Notes under the pieces: model-generated | The model's input: only the letters and a program-made list of their open reading frames with translations | What the model was told of the DNA's origin: nothing | Database searches by the model: none | Shown here: piece by piece, positions 9,310 to 18,768 of the stretch | Numbering within the stretch: position 1 is the stretch's first letter | How the letters are laid out: each line of letters starts with the position of its first letter | Program-made: the position numbers and the translations under genes | Source: Methanobrevibacter sp. YE315 | GTDB lineage: Archaea > Methanobacteriota > Methanobacteria > Methanobacteriales > Methanobacteriaceae | Direction: 5' to 3' | DNA: 64,000 nucleotides | Assembly (NCBI RefSeq): GCF_001548675.1 | Contig: NZ_CP010834.1 | Coordinates: 1,089,501-1,153,500, forward strand

Positions 9310-9337
9310 AGGGGTTTACCTAAACCCTTCTTTTTTT
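9310..9337 (+). terminator. stem-loop with T-run
   Basis: AGGGGTTTA pairs with TAAACCCTT and is followed by seven T residues at 9331-9337. It ends the TPR-HIRAN/zinc-ribbon operon. Confidence 0.75.
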
Positions 9338-9434
9338 GAATATTTTTATCACAATCAATGAATCCTTCAAGTCAAAGTTATAATGAAAAAACATTATATG
9401 TATTGAAATCATAACTTAAACTGGAGGAACAACA

Positions 9435-12400
9435 TTGAAATTTAATAAGATATCTTTATTGCTAATATTTCTATTGTTTGTCTCTGTCGGTTTTGTCAGT
9501 GCCGCCGATGCAAATCAGACAGGTGCTGACGATTCAATCATGCTTTCTGACGCGCAAGTCAAATCATATTCCGATTTGACTGATGCAATTTCACAGTCAG
9601 GAAGCATCCTGGATTTGACCGATGACTATGAGTTCATGGAAGGCGACGGACCCTATGTTCAGGTGAACATGGAAGACGGATTTGCCTTTACCATAAACGG
9701 GAACGGCCATGTGATTGACGGGAAGAATGCTGCGGGTGCCTTCAAGTTTACAAACGGAACGGTTTATATAACAAACCTTACGTTTACAAACTGCGTAGAC
9801 GCTCCGCTCATCCTTGCGAATTGTGAATTGGCCACAGAGCATGTAACCTTTGTAAACAATTCCAACAATGAATGCGCAGGTGCGGTATACGCATTCCGTA
9901 GCGACTATTATAGCGTCAATGACATGTTCATCAATAATTACGCCCCTGATGGCTCAGCAATCTTTTCAATGGAGAGCAAAGTCGCAGTTGACGATTCCCT
10001 CTTCATCAATGATGAGCCGATTCGCTGGTCCCTCATCAAGGGATCCGATTCCATAATCACTGTCGCGAACTGCGTTTTTGCCAATCTCACTTCAAGATAT
10101 GCAACTGCGGTCTATAACGACGGCGGTAGGAACCAAATCAAAAACACAAGATTCATCAACCTGCATGCGGATGCCACTGGCGGTGCCGTTGCATTCAAGG
10201 GTTGCCAATACACAGAAATTGAGAATTGCGTATTCATCAACGTCACCGCTTCCAGAAACGGCGGAGCGATATATGCCGACGTCAACAGCGTTGGATATTT
10301 TCCGGATGGCTTTACCTTCATCAACCAGACACTCTTTGAGGATTGCACATCCGAATTCGGAGGTGCCGTGCTGCAGCTTGGAGGCAATATCGCAATCGCT
10401 TATTCAACCTTCCTCAACTGCCTTGCAGATTATAGCGGAGGAGCTGTTTACGCATCAAATGCAAGCGTAGCTTTGGAGAATGTCAATTTCACAGGAAATC
10501 AGGCATTGTTCTTGGTTGGCGGAGCGATGCTTGTCGATAATTCTAATGTTGAAATCGCAACCTCCAATTTCGAGAACAACTCAGCGGATTATGGCGGGGC
10601 AATCTATGCCTATGACACCTATTTTGAAGTGGAAGATTCAGAATTCCTGAATAACGGCGAAGCCATCCATGGAGTCTTTTCAAAGGACGGCTCTTACTAC
10701 AAAAATGTCACTGTTGCCAAGGAAAATCCCGATACCTTCGATTTGGATGATGTCAACTACGTTTATGTTTCAGACCTTCCAGGAAATGAGATCATACTCA
10801 ATCCTATCGAAATCACAGGAAGCGTCACTGACCCTTACTTTGACTTGAGAGACTTCAATGCCGTAACCCCTGTCAAGGACCAGGGTTCCATGGGTGCCTG
10901 CTGGGCATTCGGCGCAAACGCCGCTGTAGAATCGGCGTTCCTCATTGCCACAAACATGACACTGGACCTTTCTGAAAACAATGTTCAAAATACTATGCTC
11001 ATGTATTCCATTTATGGAAATCCATATACGTCCGAAGCGGGAACCCTATCCATGGGCCTTTCCTACTATCTAAGCTGGCTTGGAATCGTTGATGCCGAAT
11101 ATGATACATATGACGAGTTGGGTAAGATTTCTCCAATACTCTTCACTCCAAACTGCTATCATATTCTCGATGCGGCATTGGTCGATACCAATAATACGGA
11201 TGCGGTCAAGGAGGCCCTGCTAAATTACGGCGCATTGACAATATATGTCAATGGGGCAGACCCAAGATCAGAGTACTTCAATCCGAAAACAAATGCGAGC
11301 TACTGCAATAACGCATCCAAGGGAAATCATTTTGTGGCTGTGGTCGGCTGGGACGATGCATTCCCAAAGGAATCTTTCCGCATAACCCCACCTGGTGACG
11401 GCGCATGGATATGCAAGAACAGCTGGGGCGAAAGCTGGGGAGATGATGGATATTTCTACCTTTCATACTATGATGATGTCATTAAAATAGAGAATGCAGT
11501 TGGATACATCATAAACAATACGGATGTCTACAACAAGGCATATGAGTATGACATTGCAGGCTTCGATGGCTTTTTAGCAAATTACACAAAGATTCTCAAC
11601 TATACCAATGAATATGAATCCATCGGCGATGACTGGATATCAGCCGTCGGAACATACTTCAATGAAGAATGCACAGACTATGCCATATATGTTGCAGTCA
11701 ACGGCAATGTGCTCTACTCCCAGAGCGGAAAATCATCATATATGGGATACCATACCACAGTCCTTGACAAGGCAATCAGCATCAAGGAAGGTGACATCTT
11801 TACAGTAACTGTAGAGGCGAATGGCGTGCCTTTCCTTCAGTTAACAAGGCTTCACTTGGAAAACGCAACATCATATGTAAGCATGGGCGGTAAGGTTGAC
11901 GATCTAGTCTCAAGAGGTATTGTGGCCTGCATAAAGGTATACACAATGAACGAGTCATTCATTACTGAGGATATCGAGAAATACTTCTCCGAAGACAAGC
12001 CGTTTGTCGTGGATGTTGGCGAAAGCGATGCAATCGTCACTGTCCTGGTCGGCGAATACATCCTGACCGCCAAAAGCGATGCCGATGGAATCGCAACATT
12101 CAAATTGCCGCTTCTTGAGCCTGGAGTTTATGCAATCGAAACGGTCTTCAACGGCAAATGCGTCATAAACACACTTACCGTACTAGCTGACAACGGCACA
12201 GATGATGATGATGACAATAAAGGTCATTATCCGGTTTCCTCAAAGAGCTGGAGAATGCCTGCAGGATACGGCCCAAAAGCCGCAGGACATGCATACTCAT
12301 TATATCGCGCATCCGACATGAAGCTTATCTGCCACTCAAGCTTTGTCTATCTGAAGGATTTGATTGATCTATTCGACTTCAATCTGACAAATGGGCATCT

Positions 12401-12572
12401 GAAGGTTTGGATTGATGGCATTCTTGTCTTTGAAGGTGATACAGGCGATGACATGTTGCAGGTAATCTTTGAAATCATCGAAAAGTTCCTTGGAAAACAT
12501 GAGATGACCGTAGAGTTCACAGACAGCAATGGAAAAACACAAACTTTAAACGAAACAATAATAATTGAATAG
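9435..12572 (+). CDS. surface beta-helix protein with papain-type (C1A) protease
   Basis: 1045 residues starting at TTG 9435 after GGAGGA (9423-9428). A signal peptide covers about 1-24. Residues 60-420 form pectate-lyase-like beta-helix repeats with recurring GGAIYA-type rungs, as in methanogen adhesin-like proteins. A full C1A peptidase follows: VKDQGSMGACWAF with nucleophile C489, NHFVAVVGW with H632, and CKNSWGESWGDDGYF with N662. After it comes a region resembling the lectin-like domain found behind C1A domains in some surface proteases (about 710-850), and then Ig-like segments. No C-terminal anchor is visible, so it is either released or held by the wall. It may cleave host, bacterial or its own surface proteins. 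Confidence 0.85.
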   Translation: MKFNKISLLLIFLLFVSVGFVSAADANQTGADDSIMLSDAQVKSYSDLTDAISQSGSILDLTDDYEFMEGDGPYVQVNMEDGFAFTINGNGHVIDGKNAAGAFKFTNGTVYITNLTFTNCVDAPLILANCELATEHVTFVNNSNNECAGAVYAFRSDYYSVNDMFINNYAPDGSAIFSMESKVAVDDSLFINDEPIRWSLIKGSDSIITVANCVFANLTSRYATAVYNDGGRNQIKNTRFINLHADATGGAVAFKGCQYTEIENCVFINVTASRNGGAIYADVNSVGYFPDGFTFINQTLFEDCTSEFGGAVLQLGGNIAIAYSTFLNCLADYSGGAVYASNASVALENVNFTGNQALFLVGGAMLVDNSNVEIATSNFENNSADYGGAIYAYDTYFEVEDSEFLNNGEAIHGVFSKDGSYYKNVTVAKENPDTFDLDDVNYVYVSDLPGNEIILNPIEITGSVTDPYFDLRDFNAVTPVKDQGSMGACWAFGANAAVESAFLIATNMTLDLSENNVQNTMLMYSIYGNPYTSEAGTLSMGLSYYLSWLGIVDAEYDTYDELGKISPILFTPNCYHILDAALVDTNNTDAVKEALLNYGALTIYVNGADPRSEYFNPKTNASYCNNASKGNHFVAVVGWDDAFPKESFRITPPGDGAWICKNSWGESWGDDGYFYLSYYDDVIKIENAVGYIINNTDVYNKAYEYDIAGFDGFLANYTKILNYTNEYESIGDDWISAVGTYFNEECTDYAIYVAVNGNVLYSQSGKSSYMGYHTTVLDKAISIKEGDIFTVTVEANGVPFLQLTRLHLENATSYVSMGGKVDDLVSRGIVACIKVYTMNESFITEDIEKYFSEDKPFVVDVGESDAIVTVLVGEYILTAKSDADGIATFKLPLLEPGVYAIETVFNGKCVINTLTVLADNGTDDDDDNKGHYPVSSKSWRMPAGYGPKAAGHAYSLYRASDMKLICHSSFVYLKDLIDLFDFNLTNGHLKVWIDGILVFEGDTGDDMLQVIFEIIEKFLGKHEMTVEFTDSNGKTQTLNETIIIE

Positions 12573-12602
12573 GCTTTCAATTATTATTTCTTACTTTTTT
12601 TA
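12557..12602 (+). terminator. 13-bp stem terminator at the end of the surface protease gene
   Basis: AATAATAATTGAA (12557-12569) pairs perfectly with TTCAATTATTATT (12576-12588), then a T-run at 12595-12602. The stop codon lies in the loop. Confidence 0.75.
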
Positions 12603-12761
12603 ATTCAGGTTTTGACACAATTTTGTGCACATCTTCAAATTGCTTTCATTTCACAAAATTGGCTTTAGAATGAAATATTGATGTAAACATGTTATTTTTA
12701 ATATTAAAGAATTTTTAAACATTAAATTTATATTTAAAGAAACTAAATATATAATTGTACT

Positions 12762-12778
12762 TTTTCCCATCGGGAAAA
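12762..12778. promoter_or_regulatory. inverted repeat upstream of the HEPN gene pair
   Basis: TTTTCCC (12762-12768) and GGGAAAA (12772-12778) form a perfect 7-bp inverted repeat with a 3-nt gap, about 40 bp before the first gene. It fits an operator for autoregulation, as in toxin-antitoxin pairs. No protein binding is proven. Confidence 0.4.
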
Positions 12779-12820
12779 TTTAGATTTTATATGAATTAGA
12801 GCGAACAAGGAGATAATTTG

Positions 12821-13105
12821 GTGACAAAATTGGATCTTTTTAGGAAAAGAATGGAACCTGCCGAAAAATTGTATACAAGCGAAATTTCCGATTTTGCTAA
12901 AGGGTATGATGTTTTGGGTGAGATGACCTTAAAAGAAATACCTGATATTGACACTCAGGAATATATCTATTGTTTTGAAAAGGTTAACGGGACCCCTCAA
13001 GAGGAATTGGACAAGATTCTTTTGGAAATATGTGACCATATGGATGAATTTTCAAAAGTCAACAATATTGAAAACTTTAACAGAACAGTAAATATTTGGT
13101 TATAG
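12821..13105 (+). CDS. small unknown protein, possible partner of HEPN protein
   Basis: 94 residues, mainly helical and charged, family not recognised. GTG 12821 is preferred over TTG 12818 for its distance from AAGGAGA (12807-12813). It is followed 11 bp later by the HEPN gene. The two-gene layout resembles HEPN toxin/antitoxin pairs, but this protein lacks the GSxxRG-type motif of the usual MNT partner. Confidence 0.55.
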   Translation: MTKLDLFRKRMEPAEKLYTSEISDFAKGYDVLGEMTLKEIPDIDTQEYIYCFEKVNGTPQEELDKILLEICDHMDEFSKVNNIENFNRTVNIWL

Positions 13106-13116
13106 GAGGAATATAT

Positions 13117-13534
13117 ATGGATATTAGAAAATGCCCTCAATTTCATTTATATTTGCTAACCTTAAAGCTTTTAAGCTTAAAAAGTCGGTTGATTCCAGAT
13201 GGTTGTGATGACAGAAGCATAAATTCTACAATAATCAATAGGGCTTATTTCAGTTCATACCTGTTTTGCGAATTATGGCTTGATGATGTTATGAATTTCA
13301 GACCCATCCCAATAAATGAATTTAAGCCAAAAGAAGAAAGAATTAGTGAACATGTTCAAGTTAGAAATGCTTTAAAGGATTTTGGCAAAAATATTATTGG
13401 GTATAAATTGTCAAAATTATCACAATTAAGAAAAAAAAGCTGATTATGAACCATACGCTGATTTAACACCAATCGATGTATTCGATGCCATAAACCACAT
13501 GGAACAAATCTTTAACCATCTAAAATTTGAATAA
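13117..13534 (+). pseudogene. HEPN-domain protein, frameshifted in a poly-A run
   Basis: ATG 13117 follows AGGAGGA. The frame reads the HEPN start (NRAYFSSYLFCEL) and stops at TGA 13441 just after eight A residues (13431-13438). With seven As the reading continues as LRKKADYEPYAD and then DAINHMEQIFNHLKFE to TAA 13532-13534. That is the normal second half of a HEPN domain, and the full protein would be 138 residues. The gene is thus truncated to 108 residues, rescued by slippage on the A-run, or carries a sequencing error. HEPN proteins are often RNases in toxin-antitoxin systems. Confidence 0.7.
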
Positions 13535-13654
13535 ACTATTTTTTTTTTAAAAAACTCTTATTTTCATGTTGCAGTCAGGATTTGCCTCAAAGATTACTTT
13601 TCAAATGCTCTCACTAAAATTGTATTTATATGCCAATTCATATATGATAATGTA

Positions 13655-15562
13655 ATGACAGGCTGGCAATATAGCGACTACTCTGGAATAAATCCAAAAG
13701 CACAAATGCATTTTCCCTTCACCAATCCTAGAGAGGGCCAGCTTGAAACAGTATCGGAAATTCTTGAAGCGATTGAAAGTGGCTATAAGTATATTGTCCT
13801 TGAAGCAGGAACAGGAACCGGCAAATCTGCGATAGCCGCAACGTTGGCTTCGATTTGCGAGTCTTCATACATTTTAACCATCACCAAGCAGCTCCAGGAC
13901 CAGTACCTGAGGGACTTCAACAATCTGCAGGTCGTCAAGGGCAGACAGAACTTCAACTGCCTTAAATATAAGAATGCACTTGTCCCAAAGCCGTGCAGCG
14001 AAGGCAAGTGCATAACCGAAGGCCATGACTGCAGGTATTCTCTTAAAAACAGGACAAATGAAATAACAAAAGACAACACCTGTCCTTACTATTACCAGAA
14101 ATATTTGGCATTGAATGCCAGATCCGTCATTTCAAACTATCCATACCTGTTTTTGGAGCTCAATTACGTCAAGGACTTTCAAAAAAGAGATCTATTAATC
14201 TGTGATGAGGCCCATAACCTGGAGTCAATGCTGATGGACCAGTTGACACTTGAATTTTCAAAAGAGGATTTGAAGGAGTATCTTGACTTTGATTTAACCG
14301 AAGAGATGATTGAAGAGCTTAACCTTCAAAACTACTCACATTGGATGAGATTCATAGACAAAATCCAAAACGAATACACTGAAGAGCTTGACAAGCTTGA
14401 ATCGCTTCAAAATGAGGAATTGGCAGAAAAGATTGCATTCATAAAGCATCAGATAAACGACTGCAAACGATTCACTGACCATATGGTTATTGACCCGAAA
14501 ACCTGGATTTTCGACTTTGACGATTCTTCTGAGATTGCCCAGTTCAAGCCATTGAAGGTAAACAGTTATGCCAAGGACACATTGTTTAAGTACGCTGATG
14601 TGGTCCTTTTCATGTCCGCGACAATTCTTGACTGTAATCTATTTGCCGAATGGCTTGGAATAAGCCATGATGAGATATATCAAATCAGGCGAAAAAGCCC
14701 ATTTGACATCCAGAGAAATCAGATATTTGCACATGAGGGCTATAATCTTTCAAGAAACTTCATAAGTGCCAATGCTCCAAAGACCATCGGGCCAATAGAT
14801 GAAATCCTCGAAAAGCACAAAAACGAAAAGGGAATAATACATACCGTCAGCAGCAAATGCATGAACTATCTCATTGACAAGCTGGACAATTCCAGACTGA
14901 TTGGCCATGACTCCAAAAACAGGGCTGAACAGCTGGAGACATTCATCAAATCAGAAGAACCATTGGTTCTTGTATCGCCGTCAATGGGAGAAGGAGTGGA
15001 CCTGCCCGATGACTTGTGCCGCTTCCAGATAATGTATAAGATTCCATATCCAGATTGGGGAGACAAGCAAGTCAACCAAAGGACAGTGATTGACCCCGAA
15101 TGGTATGACTACAAGACATGCCTCAATATGGTCCAGACCCATGGCCGGGGAATGAGGGATGAAAACGACTACTGCCGAACATATGTCATTGACAGCCGCT
15201 TCAAATCATATATCAGGACCAATCCTGCAAACAGGTTCCTTCCGGATACATTTAAAGAGGCAATAGAGGACTACTGCGCTGACAACACGGAAAAGCAGAG
15301 ACTCATAGAATTGGGAAACTCCTACCTTAATGACAGGGACTATGAAAAGGCATTCTATTTCTTCAGAAGACTTCTTAAAAACGATCTGTTCATAAATGAC
15401 GATTATCCCTATTTGAACCTATCGAAGGTGTATCATGAAGCTGAACTGTATGAGCAGGAAGTCCAGATCATCATGAGGTTTCTGAATTCGGGGATTGAAT
15501 CAAAACATCTCGATTACTTTAAAGAGAGATTAAATGAGCTTGCCGAAATGGGCTATCTATAA
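13655..15562 (+). CDS. DinG/XPD-like superfamily 2 helicase with FeS domain
   Basis: 635 residues. Walker A GTGTGK (52-57), a cysteine-rich insertion with C102, C114, C119, C126 and C143 that would hold a 4Fe-4S cluster, DEAH at 184-187, MSATI, and HGRGMRDENDY (motif VI). The last 100 residues look like TPR-type helical pairs. This is the Rad3/DinG family of 5'-3' DNA helicases, and the residues needed for activity appear present. No RBS precedes ATG 13655, but a TATA-like TTTATATG lies about 27 bp upstream, suggesting a leaderless message. It is the first gene of the long co-directional run to 21956. Confidence 0.85.
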   Translation: MTGWQYSDYSGINPKAQMHFPFTNPREGQLETVSEILEAIESGYKYIVLEAGTGTGKSAIAATLASICESSYILTITKQLQDQYLRDFNNLQVVKGRQNFNCLKYKNALVPKPCSEGKCITEGHDCRYSLKNRTNEITKDNTCPYYYQKYLALNARSVISNYPYLFLELNYVKDFQKRDLLICDEAHNLESMLMDQLTLEFSKEDLKEYLDFDLTEEMIEELNLQNYSHWMRFIDKIQNEYTEELDKLESLQNEELAEKIAFIKHQINDCKRFTDHMVIDPKTWIFDFDDSSEIAQFKPLKVNSYAKDTLFKYADVVLFMSATILDCNLFAEWLGISHDEIYQIRRKSPFDIQRNQIFAHEGYNLSRNFISANAPKTIGPIDEILEKHKNEKGIIHTVSSKCMNYLIDKLDNSRLIGHDSKNRAEQLETFIKSEEPLVLVSPSMGEGVDLPDDLCRFQIMYKIPYPDWGDKQVNQRTVIDPEWYDYKTCLNMVQTHGRGMRDENDYCRTYVIDSRFKSYIRTNPANRFLPDTFKEAIEDYCADNTEKQRLIELGNSYLNDRDYEKAFYFFRRLLKNDLFINDDYPYLNLSKVYHEAELYEQEVQIIMRFLNSGIESKHLDYFKERLNELAEMGYL

Positions 15563-15632
15563 AATCTTAAACACAACTTATTTATCCTAAATTAAAATTA
15601 TATATTATTAAAAAAAGTGTAAGGTATCATCT

Positions 15633-17087
15633 ATGTTAGAGTGGACTGTTTGTAACAATTGCGGTAGAATCCTGGATAGCTCTCAAAATACATGCTCAAA
15701 TTGCGGCGGCAAAGTCGAAAAGGTTCATATGGACTATCTGACCAATTACCTGTCAAATCTGAATTTTCTGGTAAAGACACTGAACATATTTTCAGCATAT
15801 TGCCCGTCAATTGCGGATCTGGACGTGACGCTTGAAAGCCTGATTCTGGATGACCTGTTCAAGTATTTTGCATATCTCGGTCTTGGTGACGGCAAAATCA
15901 CAGACAACGAACTGGAATTCATCAACACCCTATTGAACACCACCTACACAAAAGAGGACATATCAAACCTTGCAGACATAAAGGCGGACTGCGATTTGCC
16001 GTTGTCGTTCAAATGCCTTCATGAGCTTGACGAATACGGACAGAACTTTGACATGCATAATCTAAACAGCTGCAACGAGCTCTTTTCATGCTATAAGGTA
16101 TTCGGAAAGTTCTTCATTACAGTTGACAACGAGCTTAATGATGACGTTCTGGACCTGTATCAGAAGTTCATTGCCAACCTTGAGTCAAAGCTTGAAAAGT
16201 ACAACATTGACCTGAATCCGATTGAAAGGCCAATCTCAAAAGACGCACCGGAAAGTGAAGAGGAATCACATTCACTTGAGGAATACCTTGATGAACTAAA
16301 CAAGCTTGTAGGTCTTGAAAAGGTCAAAAAGGACGTGAACTCATTAATCAATCTCGTTCAAATCAGAAAGTTAAGACAGGAAAGGGGAATCAAGCAGCCT
16401 GCGATGAGCCTTCATCTGGTCTTCAGCGGAAATCCCGGAACAGGTAAGACCACAGTCGCAAGATTATTGTCCAAAATCTATCATGAGATGGGCTTATTGT
16501 CAAAAGGCCACCTTATAGAAACCGACCGTTCAGGCCTTGTTGGAGGATATGTGGGACAGACTGCTATCAAAACCCAGGAAGTCATAAAATCCGCACTTGG
16601 AGGAATACTTTTCATTGACGAGGCATACGCACTTGCATCAAAAAGCGAAAACGATTACGGCCAGGAGGCAATAGATACCTTACTTAAGGCAATGGAAGAT
16701 CATCGTGACGATTTGATCGTGATTGTTGCAGGCTATCCTGCACTGATGGAGAAATTCCTGTACTCAAATCCCGGTCTCGAGTCCAGATTCAACAAATTCA
16801 TCTATTTCGAGGACTATAATGATGAGGAGCTGTACAACATATTCTGGCTTATGTGTGAGGAGTCAAACCTCACTTTGGATGCCGGAGCCGATAAGTATAT
16901 AAAGGACTACTTTAAAAGATTATATGAAAATAGGTCACCGAACTTTGCTAATGGAAGAGCCGTTAGGAACCTATTTGAAGAAGTTATAACTAATCAAGCA
17001 AACAGATTAGCTCCAAAAGAGAATATTACGGATGAAGAATTAAATACGTTGACATACGAGGATTTTCTAGTGACTGAAAATGACTAA
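15633..17087 (+). CDS. zinc ribbon-TerB-like-AAA+ ATPase (CbbX/EccA type)
   Basis: 484 residues in three parts. A zinc ribbon comes first (C7, C10, C21, C24). A helical region (about 35-190) contains DGKITDNELEFI, typical of TerB-like domains of tellurite-resistance proteins. The C-terminal AAA+ domain (about 215-470) has Walker A GNPGTGKT (266-273), Walker B ILFIDEAYAL (325-334) and an arginine-finger candidate in ESRF. The AAA+ part resembles CbbX (rubisco activase) and EccA/SpoVK remodelling ATPases. No rubisco or ESX gene is near, so the client is unknown. It overlaps the next gene by 8 bp, so the two are translationally coupled. Confidence 0.85.
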   Translation: MLEWTVCNNCGRILDSSQNTCSNCGGKVEKVHMDYLTNYLSNLNFLVKTLNIFSAYCPSIADLDVTLESLILDDLFKYFAYLGLGDGKITDNELEFINTLLNTTYTKEDISNLADIKADCDLPLSFKCLHELDEYGQNFDMHNLNSCNELFSCYKVFGKFFITVDNELNDDVLDLYQKFIANLESKLEKYNIDLNPIERPISKDAPESEEESHSLEEYLDELNKLVGLEKVKKDVNSLINLVQIRKLRQERGIKQPAMSLHLVFSGNPGTGKTTVARLLSKIYHEMGLLSKGHLIETDRSGLVGGYVGQTAIKTQEVIKSALGGILFIDEAYALASKSENDYGQEAIDTLLKAMEDHRDDLIVIVAGYPALMEKFLYSNPGLESRFNKFIYFEDYNDEELYNIFWLMCEESNLTLDAGADKYIKDYFKRLYENRSPNFANGRAVRNLFEEVITNQANRLAPKENITDEELNTLTYEDFLVTEND

Positions 17088-18132
17088 TAAAATTTGTAAT
17101 AATTGTGGATCTAAAGTAAATGGCAGTGCAAATTTTTGCCCAAAGTGCAAATCAACTTCATTTAGAAACGTTTATGAGATTACCAAATCAAACAACACCC
17201 TAGTTCATAAGATATTCTATGATTATCAGGACAGCTACTATGTCCTGTCAAAATCAAAAGTGGCGGCGGTTCTGGTGTTTTTGCTGTTCATGACACTGGT
17301 TTTCAACTCACCATCAATAATAATATTTGCTGTTGTAATAGCCGCTCTGGTTTATGTGATAGGAACATCAGCAGGCAAATTGCTTGAATCAGACAGATTG
17401 CCAAGAGCTGTAGTTGAAAACAACAATTACGGTTTATTGACAGACTTAAAACACCTGTTCTTCTACTGGCAGGACAAGCAAACAGGGGAATACACATTAT
17501 CCAAAACAAAGACAATAACAGTTTTGGTATTCCTGCTTTTCGCATCATTAGGCGCTGTATTCAGCCTTCCTGGCGTTTTCGCCTTTGCCCTATTGGGTCT
17601 TTTGGTTGCAACCCCAACATTCTTTGCAGGATATGGAATACATAGGCTTACAACCGCAGAGCCTGTAAAGGAACTCATAGAAAAGACCCAGCCTGCAGGA
17701 CATAAGAAAGAGGTGAAGGTTGAAAAATCAGAATCCAATTTCCATGAGTTTGACCATTACAGGACAAAGCTCAATGAACTGAAGATAATGTATGAAATCA
17801 AAGAGAAAAACGCCCGCAAGCTGATTGAAAAGCGTTTCACACCTCCTCAATTGACTTACGACAGGTTCATGACATCAGTTGAAAACTCAAACAGGATGTT
17901 CTACCAGCATGCTGATGCGGTTTCAAACATCCTTGATCTGGCTTCCGAAGACAATGCAAAAATCGAAAACGAAATCAATTCCAGAATGGAGATTCTTGAA
18001 AATCTTGTAGAGAAAATGGACGAGCTGGTCAATGAACTAGTCTTGAGCCTTAATGAAGACGACAATAAGGAGAACGTTTCAGACTTCCTTCATGATTTCG
18101 ATTATGTGATTGATTCTGTAAAGGATTATTAG
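17080..18132 (+). CDS. zinc-ribbon membrane protein with long coiled coil
   Basis: 350 residues. N-terminal zinc ribbon (CNNCG and CPKC), two hydrophobic double-spanning regions (about 60-105 and 145-190), and a charged C-terminal coiled coil (215-350). The layout loosely recalls XpaC, the usual partner of TelA in bacteria, but I cannot confirm homology. Its start lies within the end of the AAA+ gene, so it is a likely partner or membrane anchor for that ATPase. Confidence 0.7.
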   Translation: MTNKICNNCGSKVNGSANFCPKCKSTSFRNVYEITKSNNTLVHKIFYDYQDSYYVLSKSKVAAVLVFLLFMTLVFNSPSIIIFAVVIAALVYVIGTSAGKLLESDRLPRAVVENNNYGLLTDLKHLFFYWQDKQTGEYTLSKTKTITVLVFLLFASLGAVFSLPGVFAFALLGLLVATPTFFAGYGIHRLTTAEPVKELIEKTQPAGHKKEVKVEKSESNFHEFDHYRTKLNELKIMYEIKEKNARKLIEKRFTPPQLTYDRFMTSVENSNRMFYQHADAVSNILDLASEDNAKIENEINSRMEILENLVEKMDELVNELVLSLNEDDNKENVSDFLHDFDYVIDSVKDY

Positions 18133-18141
18133 GTGGATAAA

Positions 18142-18750
18142 ATGAGCGATGAGATACCGGTCAGAAGAAAAACAAAAAGTTCCAAAAAAAAGCCCCTGAT
18201 TAGGGAAACAATCAAGTTTACCAAAGGCCTTGTTGAAGAAACAGCAAACACAATATTCGTCAAGGAGGAACCTAAACTGCCTCAAAAGCCGTACGGTTCA
18301 TCCCTTGAATATATCAGACAGCACAACAAGTCCAAAATTGAGTTTCCGGTTGACTCCACATCAAAGGAAAAGGTCTCCAAACTGCTTTCCCCTGAAGTTG
18401 TCGGAACTGCAGGAGGACTTATCGGCGCTGCGGCAACAGTGGGGCTTATCGGATCAACACTCGGCACAGGACTGGTGCTTGCAGGTGCCGGGGCATTGCT
18501 TACCGGAATATTTAAGGATGACGTATCATGGGTTGTAGCTGAACTGGTGATATTGGATGAGGAACTGGTCATTTCAGGAAAGTTCACACTTCATTTTGAT
18601 GAAATCAAATATGTGGGCACTCAGGAAACCGAATTCGGAGAATTTGTCGTATTGACCTTCAAGGATGATGCCCTGGCTTTCAGGACATATAACGCAAGGG
18701 CTTTAAGGTCTGTCATCAATGAGAAGATGGACAAGTATTATAACAAATAA
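18142..18750 (+). CDS. unknown protein with glycine-rich hydrophobic hairpin and PH-like end
   Basis: 202 residues. A basic N-terminus (RRKTKSSKKK) is followed by a glycine/alanine-rich hydrophobic stretch (about 90-125, TAGGLIGAAATVGLIG) that could insert in a membrane. The C-terminal part reads like a bacterial PH-type beta domain (ISGKFTLHFDEIKYVG and similar strands). ATG 18142 follows AGGTGG at 18131-18136, 9 bp after the previous stop. Probably the same operon; function unknown. Confidence 0.65.
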   Translation: MSDEIPVRRKTKSSKKKPLIRETIKFTKGLVEETANTIFVKEEPKLPQKPYGSSLEYIRQHNKSKIEFPVDSTSKEKVSKLLSPEVVGTAGGLIGAAATVGLIGSTLGTGLVLAGAGALLTGIFKDDVSWVVAELVILDEELVISGKFTLHFDEIKYVGTQETEFGEFVVLTFKDDALAFRTYNARALRSVINEKMDKYYNK

Positions 18751-18768
18751 TCTACATAATAATCATTG

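Noticed and set aside
8937-9323. Second ORF over the multi-zinc-ribbon gene
   Set aside because: It is a shifted frame of the zinc-ribbon gene, whose CxxC pattern and RBS mark the true frame.
13441-13443. Genuine stop codon of the HEPN gene
   Set aside because: The other frame continues with typical HEPN sequence for 30 residues, so a frameshift is more likely.
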